This document shows, in pieces, positions 56,901 through 63,862 of a stretch of DNA of 64,000 bases (position 1 is the first letter of the stretch; each line of letters starts with the position of its first letter). The DNA lies in assembly GCA_038373885.1 (NCBI GenBank), contig JAWZYV010001839.1:310001-374000 (forward strand), read 5' to 3'. The DNA is from Cheiracanthium punctorium (Eukaryota > Arthropoda > Arachnida > Araneae > Cheiracanthiidae). The notes below the pieces were generated by a model. That model worked only from the letters and a program-made list of their open reading frames with translations, had not been told where the DNA came from and did not search any database. A program made the translations under genes and the position numbers.

Positions 56901-56963
56901 GAAAGTATGGAAAACCCTCCTAGTAAAGAGTGTAGGAGATCCAAAAATAAGAGGAAGGAATAG
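32835..56963 (+). CDS. Small secreted protein encoded by six exons, four of them micro-exons
   Basis: Exons are 32835-32952, 36335-36384, 39838-39867, 40300-40347, 55107-55163 and 56868-56963. Spliced, they give one frame of 132 codons plus TAG. Residues 1-21 form a signal peptide (n-region MKS, hydrophobic core, likely cleavage after VKS). The mature part, about 111 residues, is rich in Glu, Lys and Arg, predicted helical, with Cys at 27, 50, 90, 103 and 123 and a basic C-terminal tail (RRSKNKRK). No membrane segment follows the signal peptide. Donors are GTAAAT, GTAAGC, GTGAGA, GTAAGT and GTGAAG; each acceptor ends in AG after T-rich sequence. The first intron is phase 1 and the others phase 0. 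Five Cys suggests either a free Cys, a dimer or a missed exon. No protein family is recognised; a gland, silk or venom role is only a guess. Intron 4 is 14.8 kb and hosts the BEL element. Confidence 0.75.
34656..34834 (-). mobile_element. tRNA-type SINE, 5'-truncated, in intron 1
   Basis: On the - strand the body ends in a (CAA)n tail, seen as (TTG)n at 34656-34674. The direct repeat ATCAAATTTAA / ATCAAATTTTAA flanks it (34645-34655 and from 34836), which supports retroposition. The A-box end is missing. Confidence 0.75.
36335..36384 (+). CDS. Exon 2: 50-nt micro-exon
   Basis: Acceptor TTTTAAATTTAG, donor AAA|GTAAGC. It completes the split Glu codon and adds 16 further residues, including GELDECYTEV with a Cys. 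It converts phase 1 to phase 0. Confidence 0.75.
36565..36729. mobile_element. hAT-type MITE in intron 2
   Basis: The ends are CAGGGGCGTAGCCA and TGGCTACGCCCCTG, a perfect 14-bp TIR. CTTGCAAT occurs on both sides (offset by two bases on the right), consistent with an 8-bp hAT target duplication. Long C runs occur near both ends. Confidence 0.85.
38086..38373. mobile_element. pogo/Tigger-like MITE in intron 2
   Basis: The left end is CAGTAATACCTCCACTTACG and the right end is its imperfect complement, ACGTAAGTTCGGGGTATTACTG, followed by TA. It is 288 bp with no ORF. It resembles but is not identical to the elements at 7370 and 26756. Confidence 0.75.
38430..39778 (-). mobile_element. Non-autonomous Helitron in intron 2
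   Basis: On the - strand it begins TCTATATATATAAAAGAGAA at 39778 and ends CTAG at 38430 after a GC-rich hairpin-forming segment (GCAACGCCGGGCCACG). The bases outside are A on the left (38429) and T on the right (39779), the A^T insertion rule of Helitrons. A (GTTT)n tract follows the 5' end. Near the 3' end (38500-38750) a tandem phrase TCCCGCTGCAA plus A-rich text recurs about five times, and this creates the long - strand ORFs there. No Rep/helicase is present in 1349 bp. Confidence 0.85.
39838..39867 (+). CDS. Exon 3: 30-nt symmetric micro-exon
   Basis: Acceptor TATTTTTCAG, donor TTG|GTGAGA. It encodes ten residues (MIAERRQEEL), charged and helix-favouring, phase 0-0. It lies 60 bases after the Helitron. 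Confidence 0.7.
40300..40347 (+). CDS. Exon 4: 48-nt symmetric micro-exon
   Basis: Acceptor TTGCATTACAG, donor ATT|GTAAGT (a strong match). It encodes 16 mainly acidic residues (HERMNSGSDEEREEFI), phase 0-0. Confidence 0.75.
40668..41437 (+). repeat. BEL 5' LTR
   Basis: It starts TGTTGGCGATTGCC and ends in TGAGTTCTGATA, where the 3' LTR has TGACA. It matches 47943-48727 over nearly its whole length with small indels; for example CTGCCCCTTACTC here stands against a longer GC-rich variant in the 3' copy. Confidence 0.95.
41446..41463 (+). promoter_or_regulatory. BEL primer-binding site
   Basis: TGGCGAGCCAGCCAGGAT lies 8 bases inside the 5' LTR end and starts with TGG, complementary to a tRNA CCA end. 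The tRNA species is not assigned. Confidence 0.7.
41739..42935 (+). pseudogene. gag: BEL gag with stops and frameshifts
   Basis: The ATG at 41739 opens 45 codons to a double stop TAA TAA (41874-41879). The same frame then continues (41925-42383) with KLPKIEIKKFDGQLLSYLSF, WGQFKKIHEDRNLDDVDKFH and YLVQSMVPGTRAYELIESYP, the conserved BEL/Pao Gag capsid part. A frame shift near 42378 leads to LPLVSLFDKIESYLRALESL. Another near 42775-42800 leads to two CCHC-like knuckles, FCGKGHESKEC and CLKPGHFARDC, which flow into the pol frame. At least three lesions mean no intact Gag can be made. Confidence 0.9.
42936..45659 (+). CDS. pol: BEL/Pao Pol polyprotein, RNase H deleted in frame, C-terminus interrupted
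   Basis: An uninterrupted frame of 907 codons. Domains in order: the last zinc-knuckle cysteines (CKRSHPIILC), an aspartic protease with LLDCGSQRSYV (about residue 65), and reverse transcriptase with RPVFDASCKSDN, TSDIRRAFLQIGI and the catalytic YVDNCVTSV (YVDN replaces YVDD, as in many BEL elements). Then DPLGFIVPIMIPAKLLLQ. At about residue 618 (nt 44790) the frame jumps from KWYKGL directly to YWIISSKRNIRACINRCKK, so RNase H and the His part of the integrase zinc domain are absent. The integrase core keeps Asp in GIDLCGP, Asp in YTDNGTHF and Glu in GGWWERLI. The natural C-terminal end is cut at LIELENKK by the insertion at 45639 and resumes after 47471. It is probably non-functional by itself. 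Confidence 0.92.
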   Translation: MCKRSHPIILCPEIQGKRCENSENTKVPTAVQSTMSTPSCMKEVILMTLMVEVVSGDIRKRVRCLLDCGSQRSYVLKSTTEALNLKGLSSEKLTHTLFGGTKTEAKNHKRYSMRLRPVGKGTEYQFCFLDQDTICGGIPRIPKGPLLKELKSHRIWISDVGNDYPEIEILFGSDIYGQIITGDVIQLKEGLTAINTKLGWTLCGEPKGESVKNFEGTKSMLVTNLHVQNMKVSDMWDFEKIGIADEAQTFSKAIEDQLAQEQFMKLLCRNEDGRYCVSLPWVQNFPPNIGSNRDIAEKRLFATTRKLKKLKYFDEYDKVFKEWPSEDVVEMIPESEEKAKGHYLPHHPVIKLDSLTSKIRPVFDASCKSDNSFSLNDCLTKGPNLVEEIPAILMRFREKAIGVTSDIRRAFLQIGIKREDQNYLKFLWWENNKIVEFRHKRVVFEVTSSPYLLAAVISFHLSNVHRNFEGVAQKLSKSFYVDNCVTSVDTKAELEIFRNQATNIMTEAKMELRTWTSGPDSEDQSSENLSDPVSPVLGLQWHRREDTLFMQLKIDHVEDISKGKLLSLVHSLFDPLGFIVPIMIPAKLLLQEGWAAEANWDLPLPDELKARFLKWYKGLYWIISSKRNIRACINRCKKFTAKALTTPPIQLPLDRVRESAVYAVTGIDLCGPLLLKPKGKAWIMLFTCAVYRAIHLGPLTSLSTESFLQALRRFIARRGRPSTVYTDNGTHFRGTVNALKWIDWKKISEDEVYPIKWKFIPHIAAWWGGWWERLIRCIKTLLVRILGRSTVNFEELLTILCDVEATINSRPLTYMSDDADTLIPLTPSLFLQDIKQVGVPDLDSIDSDKLNVRVKYCNTLRQELRSRFRKEYLGQLVQKAKVKCQELKVGDVVLIELENKKSDVSNT
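45639..47471 (+). repeat. Long interspersed repeat family, copy B, nested in BEL pol
   Basis: The inserted 1833 bp is flanked by A6 on both sides, and the BEL reading resumes at AAAAAACGTGTAAGGTGGCC. It matches copy C end to end in reverse, and copy A over its central part. Three head-to-tail 173-bp subunits start with AATTTCGGCCCATAGAGCG at 46761, 46934 and 47107. A 30-bp perfect palindrome with CGCCAAGCTTGGCG lies at 46468-46497. No transposase or RT ORF is seen. Confidence 0.9.
47472..47720 (+). pseudogene. pol: BEL pol C-terminal tail beyond the nested insertion
   Basis: The frame reads KKRVRWPMGKIEKIYNSRDG, then RVVRVKTNSGH, one TGA, then IQKLYQLEV. This is the typical BEL/Pao Pol ending (a WPLGRIxxxxPGxDGxxRVVRVKTxxG-type block followed by PxxKLxxLE). 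The exact continuation from LIELENKK at 45638 proves that copy B is a secondary insertion. Confidence 0.85.
47943..48727 (+). repeat. BEL 3' LTR
   Basis: It starts TGTAGCGATTGCC and ends TTCTGACA, followed at once by AAAGG. It carries a short insertion (TTGCGAATTC near 48660) relative to the 5' LTR. Confidence 0.95.
48959..49199 (+). mobile_element. tRNA-type SINE, near full length
   Basis: An A box (TGGCACAGTGGTTATGCC) and a B box (GGGCTCGGGTCCC) stand at tRNA-like spacing. A unique body follows and a (CAA)n tail ends at 49199. The 12-bp duplication TAAATACGGCAG / TAAATAAGGCAG (one mismatch) flanks it at 48947-48958 and 49200-49211. The tRNA cloverleaf is not preserved, so this is not a tRNA gene. 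Confidence 0.88.
49642..49839 (-). mobile_element. tRNA-type SINE with perfect 14-bp target duplication
   Basis: CTTATATTCAAAGA occurs exactly at 49628-49641 and 49840-49853. On the - strand the element starts GCCGACCGAGTTGTATGGTG with an A-box-like GGTGGGTAAAGC and a canonical B box GGTTCGATCCCC. It ends in an A-rich tail, seen as T runs at 49642-49669. It is a different family from the element at 48959. Confidence 0.9.
50560..50890. repeat. Foldback/MITE, family copy 3
   Basis: The left arm contains AAAAAAGGGCAGCCGTTGCC and ATCGTTCGACTT (about 50565-50600). The right arm (50855-50889) is its near-exact complement, AGTCGAACGATGG followed by CAACGGCTGCCC. GGGAAAGGGTT sits outside the right arm and inside near 50712. 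The core shares sequence with 12060-12200 and 30112-30340. Confidence 0.75.
52757..52890. repeat. Small foldback with 16-bp perfect stem
   Basis: ATTGGATTATAAAAAG (52808-52823) pairs with CTTTTTATAATCCAAT (52840-52855). The outer flanks GGAGGAGATACTTTAGG and CCTAAGTTATGATATCTCC are weaker complements, suggesting a small MITE. Confidence 0.65.
53150..53460 (-). pseudogene. Decayed mariner transposase N-terminal region
   Basis: On the - strand, codons for DTVKIWYQKFKNEE, EAERSGQPTD and KAHLREFVEGDK appear in order near 53285-53400, broken by stops. This matches the linker between the two helix-turn-helix motifs of mariner transposases (a TVxxWxxKFKxG segment, then DxxRSGRP, then a VExD helix). 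STRELAK-like codons follow in another frame. No catalytic part is found. Confidence 0.5.
54479..54682. mobile_element. hAT-like MITE remnant
   Basis: ATGGGTGCCCATAGAAA at the left and TTATGGGCGCACAT at the right form imperfect inverted ends around G- and T-rich sequence. The target duplication is not clear. Confidence 0.45.
55107..55163 (+). CDS. Exon 5: 57-nt symmetric micro-exon
   Basis: Acceptor AAATTATTCCAG, donor CTA|GTGAAG. It encodes 19 residues with one Cys (GGITHCDSMKND), phase 0-0. If the donor is not used the frame stays open for 30 more codons to TAG at 55254-55256, giving a possible alternative C-terminus with one more Cys. Confidence 0.65.
56218..56394. mobile_element. hAT-type MITE, copy 1 (with 63270-63443)
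   Basis: The ends are CAGGGCCGTACCCAG and TGGGTACGGCCTTG. The body matches the copy at 63270, for example AATTTTTCACAAAAA, CATCATTATT and GGTCCACCC. The flanks are G-rich, so the target duplication is unclear here. Confidence 0.8.
56868..56963 (+). CDS. Exon 6: terminal coding exon
   Basis: The acceptor TTTTTATGTAG opens 31 codons in phase 0 to TAG at 56961-56963. It includes SCLQANGKKIIESMENPP and a final Cys before the basic tail. AATAAA at 57052-57057 supports transcript end about 110 bases later. Confidence 0.75.
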   Translation, partial: SCLQANGKKIIESMENPPSKECRRSKNKRKE

Positions 56964-57051
56964 AAGAAGTAAATGCTGTATGCGATGAACACATGATAAC
57001 ACACATGACATTTTGCTGTAATAATGCGATTATAATTTGTAAAAGATATGT

Positions 57052-57057
57052 AATAAA
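57052..57057 (+). terminator. Poly(A) signal of the micro-exon gene
   Basis: AATAAA 89 bases after the stop codon of exon 6, at the spacing expected for a short 3' UTR. Confidence 0.7.
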
Positions 57058-57521
57058 AATTTTCCAATACAAAACCTGAGCATATTTATTGAGTAGTAAA
57101 TTTATTGAGTGTTTCAGTATAATGGAAATGCAATTATTGCATTTTATAGTAAAAGTCTAAATTCGAAGTTAATAATGAATAGTGTTTTTAGGACACAAAG
57201 ATGTTCAAACTGAATAATAAATATGTTCATATATATATATAACAACTCAGATGTTCGAGCCTCGTCACGGGCAAACCCTCCTGAACCCCCCTAATTTTTT
57301 AGTTTCATTATTGCCATATTAAAACGATATTAATTGACTGTGTCATTTTATCTCTCACCCCTTTTCTTTTATTGTTCCTTTACATTACATTTATTTCATC
57401 GACTGGAAGTAGCAGGGTTTCCTGATCTTTCCTTGCAATTGCAAAAGTGGGTCGATGATAACTGAAGTAACTTATATAATTTTTAGTATCTATCTTAACA
57501 CACCAAAAATTTTGCTTTTCG

Positions 57522-57800
57522 TTATTTGATATTCTTGAGAGAGCTTTGGGCGAGTAGGGTTGGCTGTATTTTGCCTGGTAACCCTATTGGCGAGTCATCC
57601 AGAGGGGATAAGAATTCCAGGCTGTTAGGCTTATGTTTAAAATTATTCTTTTTACCACTTTCACATTCGCTAGCCCAGTTCACGATTTGTTTACACATTT
57701 TACAAGTTAGTCTTGATGCATTATGAGTCCCTGTTTTATGTTTACATCTTCCGTAATTATCTTTATTCAGCGTTTCAATTCGCCATGTTCCACTCGTCAA
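57522..57800 (-). pseudogene. gag: Copia gag remnant with internal deletion
   Basis: The - strand frame begins TSGTWRIETLNKDNYGR, the usual Copia Gag N-terminus (xxW-K-I-E-x-L-x-x-x-N-Y-x-x-W). It passes directly to TCKMCKQIVNWASECESGK, a degenerate zinc knuckle in which the Gly-His pair is lost. The intervening capsid region, normally about 200 residues, is missing. No protease, integrase or RT follows downstream (below 57522), so this is a small remnant. Confidence 0.55.
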
Positions 57801-58231
57801 TTTGAAGATGAATGATGCAGCCTTGAAACGAACGTTAAAAACCAGAAAATAAATAAATTAATCCATCTGATGTCCATAACCTTTTAGAAATGTTAGCAGA
57901 GTTATGGCACAAACATAGTAAACGTGGGATTTTAACACAGCATTTCCTTTATTAAATAAGAACGGAAGAAACAGGCACATAACATAACAAGGTAACATAA
58001 AGAAGGAAAAATGTATAGAAGTAAAAAGAATGCGTTCGTGAGCACAGTTACAGTTAAGTAGATAAATGTTTATTGAGGGATACAGAATTCAGGAGGATAA
58101 GACATTGCACAATAAAAAAATAAAAAATTCAATACTCAACAACTTTCTTAAGCTGTTGAAATTTTCATAATTGTAACCAATTTATAGAAAAACACATGTG
58201 ATGCATATTCTACAGCTTGCGAAATATTGTA

Positions 58232-58412
58232 ACAATAGATTAAAGCTGTTGTGAACTAATAGTATTTAAATATATGTAAAATACTCAATATATATATATG
58301 TCGCATACTTTATTATGTCGCATTTTTAAGTCGCATTTTTGGGACATATTTTTCGGACAATTTTCAATAAAGGGGATGAGAGATAAAATGACATAGTCAT
58401 TAATATATATAT
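58232..58412 (+). repeat. Repeat with inverted copy at the window end
   Basis: This is near-identical in reverse complement to 63863-64000: both have AGATTAAAGCTG, ACTAATAGTATTTAAATAT, TGTCGCAT runs, TTCGGACAATTTTCAATAA and GAGAGATAAAATGACAT. A third partial copy of the outer end lies at about 57324-57365. Confidence 0.85.
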
Positions 58413-58601
58413 GTGTGTGTGTGTGCATTAATTACATGTAATAAATAGATATCTAGTGAATGGCAAAAAAAAAATGTAATAAACTGAAGGAATAGTTTGT
58501 TGAATCAGCAAAAATTATGTTGAAACTACAAAATTATCTGGGTAAAATAGCGTCAATGGAATAATTTATGGCTCATTTAACAAACTTATTTATTTATTTT
58601 A

Positions 58602-60172
58602 CTATTTTTATTTCCTTGTACAAAGTATAAGGAAGTACTGTGATCACGAAAAATTCCGGTAGCCAGATTATGACGAAAAAACCGATTTTGACTACCGCTA
58701 AATTTACTTTTAAGAATTTTTTCGATGCATGTCACCACACGCATGTATACATGTTCATATAAATGCATGTACCACTTTGACCGACTGCAAGTCCATTTTG
58801 ACTAGCTTTTCCCTGACGTCCAGTGCATACGTACACACGTATGTGCGTATGTACGTCTGTAACTCGCATATCTGAGTAACTATTGGCCGTAGAATGTTGA
58901 AACTTTATATTTAGGATTGTTATTAACATCTAGTTCTGCGTGCACCTCCCCTATCAATCCCAATCCACTGGATAATTTATTTACAGTACCATTTGAAAAT
59001 TTTAAATACATTCCCAGCAAACACACACAGGTTCTCTGAACGTCTATTAACGTTCAGAAGACGTCTTCTGAACGTTAATAGACGTTCAGAGAACCTGCGT
59101 GTGTTTGCTGGGTTACGCTCTATGGGCAGAAATTCATTAAAGCGTATTTTAGAGATGTTTGACTATTCCAAACGACTCAGAACTGATATATATTGTTAAT
59201 GGTTACAAAATAAATCTCTCCTTTAGAAATAGTGTCTTTATCACTTTTAGTTCTTCTACAAGAACACTCAAAAGTATTTCAACATAGCAGTTTTAGAGAC
59301 ATTTATCCATTTCAAACACAATAACGTCCTACCAGGCAGTAATGGTGCGACCATGGTCACGTGCCACCCCAAAAGTCTCCAAGTTCGCCGATATTTGGCG
59401 CTTGGTGTACGTGTGTATGTATTTAACTCTCATATTTTAAAAACTATTAGTCGTAAAATGTTGAAATTTCATATATAAGATAGTTGTAATCGTTCCATTC
59501 CACTGGAGTTTATTTACAGGATCACACAAAAGAATTTCAATACATTAATGTTTATGGACATCTTCAATATGTTACGTCTGTAGTCAGTTATTGTTTTGTC
59601 CATGCCCAAAATCTCGTCATTTTTCATTGACTTTGGGGAGTTTTGCCGGAATATCGCCATATTTGGCACCAAAAATAATTTCTTATTTCACATAACTCTA
59701 AAACGTTTAACGGTAACGTGTTGAAATTTTGTATTTAGAACTATTGTAGCATCTAACTGTGCATATCTTTTTCGATTGCTATCGACTGGGTAATTTATTT
59801 ACAGGGTCACTCAAATGAATTTAAATGTATTAAGGTGTACGGATAAATTCAATTCATTGAAAGTCTGTGGTCAGTTACTACTTTGGTTACCAAAATCTCG
59901 CAAACTATCTCAAGCTTCTCAGCTTTTAGGGAAATATCGCCGAATTAAGTGGCAAAAATAAATCTTTCAAAGTGAACCCAGCTTGGCAATATCAGAAATA
60001 TTTCGCTAGAAATCGCTAAACCTTATAGATTATTGCATTATTTTATCTCTTTCAAACAAAATAAGTTTAAATGATATATTAATTTTTTTTTTTGAAAATT
60101 TTTGCGACGAAAATATTTTTGAATTAAAAGACATACATGCAAGGAAGTCATATGGTGTCCACATCTAAGTTT
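58602..60172 (-). repeat. Long interspersed repeat family, copy C
   Basis: It runs opposite to copies A and B and is the most complete at the outer end, where TTCCTTGTACAAAGTATAAGG can fold. Blocks shared with B include TTTTGACTACCGCTAAATTT, CATACGTACACACG, CCATAGAGCGTAA (split by an insertion) and GGAAGTCATATG near 60145. Only one copy of the 173-bp subunit is clear. The short ORFs in it are not conserved between copies. Confidence 0.85.
59013..59112. mobile_element. 100-bp palindromic MITE nested in copy C
   Basis: Two 50-base halves, starting CCCAGCAAACACACACAGG, are almost exact reverse complements meeting at GAAGACGTCTTC. Comparison with copies A and B shows the uninterrupted target ATACATTACGCTC, so TT was duplicated on insertion. 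Confidence 0.9.
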
Positions 60173-60737
60173 TTCAATTAGTTCACTGAAGAAGAATCAT
60201 CAGGGGAACTCATCATTTTTCCAAGTGGTAATTTATTCAAATGCTGTAAATGTACAATTGCTTCAAGTGTGTGTAGTAAAAATATCTTGTACGGTTTAAT
60301 AACATTGTCGAATCTCTTTTGCTAATAGTGCCATCCCAACCATTAGCTTTAATTTTTCTATCAACAGAGCGATTTTCAGTAAATTTTTGTATTGGCACTT
60401 ACCATCACCGTAAACGCCTGCTTCTTTAGCTGAGGATACATGTTGTATTTAAATATTTCTTCGAAAATATTTGCAATCTACAGCATATTTATTTACAATT
60501 TATATTGTACCATTCTTTATTTTGATACACGTGCCGAACTTACGGCTTTTCATAGATTATACATAAAGGAAGATTTCCTGACTGAATGACTGATTGACTG
60601 ACTGGCTGACGATCATCTCCTAGCCAAATCTACCGAGATACTCACATGAAATTTTAGGAGATATAGATTTCGTGCCCAAGGTGTCATTTAAGAAGCGATT
60701 TCAAAAAATTCGTACTGAGACCGGGGTGGCGGCCCAA

Positions 60738-61370
60738 AACGTTCTTTTCATGTTTCTCTTCATATCTCAGAGGGGGGGAAGAGCCGCAAAATTGTAGCTT
60801 TAAAATGTAACTAATATAAATACCAAAAATCATTCTCAGGATTTTTTATAATTCGAACCCAAAGGGGCGTAAGGGAGCTTAAAACGTTCTTTCCACATTC
60901 CCCATCATATCTAATAGGAAAGAAGAGGCAGACGTAAAATTCTTGCTTTAAAATGTAACAAACACAAATACGTAAAACATGTTGTCAGGTTTTTACGTAT
61001 TGGGGGTGGGTTTTTTAGAATTCGCATCCTAAAGGGGGTAACCCAAAACTTTCATTTCCCATTTCCCTTCATATCACAGAAGAAAAAGGAGATAAGCGTA
61101 AAAATCTTGCGTTAAAACGTAACTAACAGCAATACCTAAAAATTATTTGAAGGATTTTAGAATTCGCCCCCAAATGGGCGTAATAGGGCAATCGTCCTTT
61201 TCACATTTCCCTTCATATCTCACAGGAAAAAAGTGATAACTGTAAAAAACTTGCTCTAAAATATAACTAACACAGACACCTAAAAGTTGATTTCAAGGTT
61301 TTTTAGGATTCGCACCCAAACAGCCGTAAGGGGCCAAAGAATTCTCTAACGTTCTTTTCACATTTCACGA
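60738..61370. repeat. Tandem array, about 145-165-bp units, four to five copies
   Basis: The phrase AACGTTCTTTTCACATTTCCC-like starts near 60738, 60883, 61047, 61191 and 61348. Each is followed by CTTCATATCTCA, a purine-rich block, AAAATGTAACTAACA, ATACCTAAAA and AATTCGCACCCAAAGGG. A CTGACTGAATGACTGATTG tract lies just upstream (60574-60612). Confidence 0.85.
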
Positions 61371-62505
61371 AAACTATCAACTCTTGCAATATGAAAGGTT
61401 TATATGCATGTTTGATTTTATATGAGAAAAATTCATATTATACTAATTAATTTGTATCAGATGAATGTTGATATTTAGGTATGTATTCATCTGTTTGTAT
61501 ATAGTGCAGGTTTTAATTTCTTGTGTTTTAAATTACCGTATTATCTCAAATTTTATGTATTTAATAAATTGTAATAGCCTTATTTAAATGCAGGTATTCC
61601 AGGTAGTTAACAACTACATCAAAAACAAATGTGCAATCTTCCATTTAGATATATTAACCTTAAGCACGAATATTCTTATAAATATTTATACAAAAATTTC
61701 TTATATTAAAGCTTATTTTTTTGCTCTTGATTGGAATTTTAATTATGTCATATAAGATATTGAATAGCTTATGCCTTATTTCTTACTGCAATAACTTATC
61801 ACAGCATTTTAAATCAGTGCATTGATTTTCTTTGTCTTTTTTAACTGAAAAAAAATGTACAGAAATATGTATGTATTATTTAATACTGGAGACTTTATTG
61901 TAATGTATGTAGTGATATGTAAATTAATTTTACTTCATATTTTATTTATTTTTATAAAAAATAAACTATCTTCCTACCCAGGACCAACCACGTTGAGGTG
62001 GTTGCGATCTGAATTCCACCCATGCTAGACCAACCACCCTACTATTGGAATATGTGTTTCAATAAGCTACGTAAAGCCCGACTTCAGTTCAAACCGTGAC
62101 ATTTTCTGTCAATGTAATAATATAGATCGTACAAAACTATCTTCTGATATATGGGTAGTCAAAAATTCTGGAGTGGTAATTCGGTGGTGAGAAGTTGTCA
62201 AATGCGTCATTAAAGAAATTTAGTTAGATTAGAGAATTGAGCGTCTACATTTAGGATGACGCCTTTGTTCTTCTCAGTATTCGATGGTTCGCCACCAGGT
62301 GAGGATCCCAAAATCAATGCATTTCGGTGTTAAACTCCGTTCAAATTTCCAGCGAAACTTTCTTTCACTCAGGTGGTGACACATGGTCAAAGTATGTTGA
62401 ACGTGGTTTCATTAAAAGCGAGATATATATTATTCGTGGAAAACCATTGGGTGTAGTTTGAATTCAACAGATTTTTCTACGTTTCTTTTTTTGTCATTTC
62501 TACTA
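61371..62505. other. No gene seen
   Basis: AT-rich to 61975, then a more balanced stretch (61980-62460) that looks like an unclassified interspersed repeat. CCACGTTGAGGTGGTTG at 61989 is a short inverted repeat. Confidence 0.35.
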
Positions 62506-63083
62506 TCAAAATATAATCCACAGAAATCCACAGAAAGCCTCTTCCTGTAATTCACTGAGAGTCATCACAAACCCTCTTCTAACTTTAGTTGGGCAGAGAA
62601 TCATTTGAAAGGGTTTCTCTCCATCTCCATACCATCCGATTTCCAGGTCGTGAAATGAAGATGATGCCCGAGCAGCTGATGCCCAATCCGAAATACCGTA
62701 TGTGTCACAGAAATTTTTATTATACATCGATCACTCGTGAACGCCTCTCCTAAAGCGGTGGCAAGTAGGCGTTCAACGTTTCCTTTAGTGTTTCAAACTT
62801 CCCTTTCTTGCCTCTAACTTCTCTTCGTTTTCTCTTTCCAAATAAATCATATAGTTAGACACACAAATTGAATACTAGCACTTTCACGCCTTTTATCCTC
62901 CATCAATCGCGGAATTTCTTTTTCCAACCTTTGAATTTTTGGCCTTGATACAAATTTCCTGCATTTTGATTCCACATCTAAGGTTATTTCTCCTCCTGGT
63001 GGACCCTGTCCTTTATTTAGAATTTCGTCTCCCTTATGTGCAAAATAGTAGTGTAGACTTGTCCGGTATGTAACTTGGTACAA
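62506..63083 (-). other. Two unassigned open segments, possible repeat-derived coding remnant
   Basis: The - strand open segments 62847-63083 (78 codons, with RLEKEIPRLMEDKRRES) and 62506-62727 (73 codons, with SFHDLEIGWYGDGEKPFQM and RRGFVMTLSELQEEAF) lie in order 120 bases apart. The base composition is more balanced than the flanks. No family is recognised and stops separate them. A retroelement or old transposase origin is possible. Confidence 0.25.
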
Positions 63084-63269
63084 GGTAATTCATAGGTATT
63101 CCCAGCTCTTCTGAGAATGCAGATTTTGTTCAATGTCTTGCAGTAGACATTTTCATACTATTCAGAATCGAGTAGTACCGTTGAGCATTGCGCCATCTAA
63201 CTCAACCGACAAACTAAACGCATGTTTCTTCGAAATATCTCATGCCTATAGGAACCCGACACATGTGCG

Positions 63270-63443
63270 CAGGGCCGTACACAGAAAAAATTTCCGGCAG
63301 GATAATAATTTCGGAGGGGGACTAAAGTGTGAAAAAGACGAATTTTTCACAAAAAGACATATCATCATTATTATTTTGTTAACAAAATTTTAAATTTCGG
63401 AAGGGGATCAGACCCTCTGGTCCACCCACTGGGTACGACCTTG
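63270..63443. mobile_element. hAT-type MITE, copy 2
   Basis: The ends are CAGGGCCGTACACAG and TGGGTACGACCTTG. The 8-bp flanks CATGTGCG (63262-63269) and CATGTTCG (63444-63451) differ by one base, as expected for an old hAT duplication. It is homologous to 56218-56394. Confidence 0.88.
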
Positions 63444-63862
63444 CATGTTCGCCGCCATTGCTCGGTAGGCAAACCGGCGGCAGCACAAGTCTACTGCAAT
63501 ATTCGCACACTGCGTCAGACAAAACGACAGAATAATGTGCATTGTATCTGACTATTCATAAAGCCATTTTAATTGGATTTACTGAGCTTCTGTGAATCTC
63601 TTTAACATATAAAAAAACTAAATTATTTTTTGAAAATGAAGTTTGCTTTCTACGTGATTTTTCAAAAAGGCACGATTTTCAGATATTCATAGATTTCAAG
63701 ATCGATGTGCAACTCTTAGACATTGTCGTAGTAACTCCGAATTTTGTATACATCTTATTCATGGCAATATGAAACTTTTAAAACCTTGAGAGACTTGCAT
63801 TCCTGAAAAGAATTTTTTGGTTGATTTCTTAAAAATATCATATTTTTCTAAAACTTCTAGAT

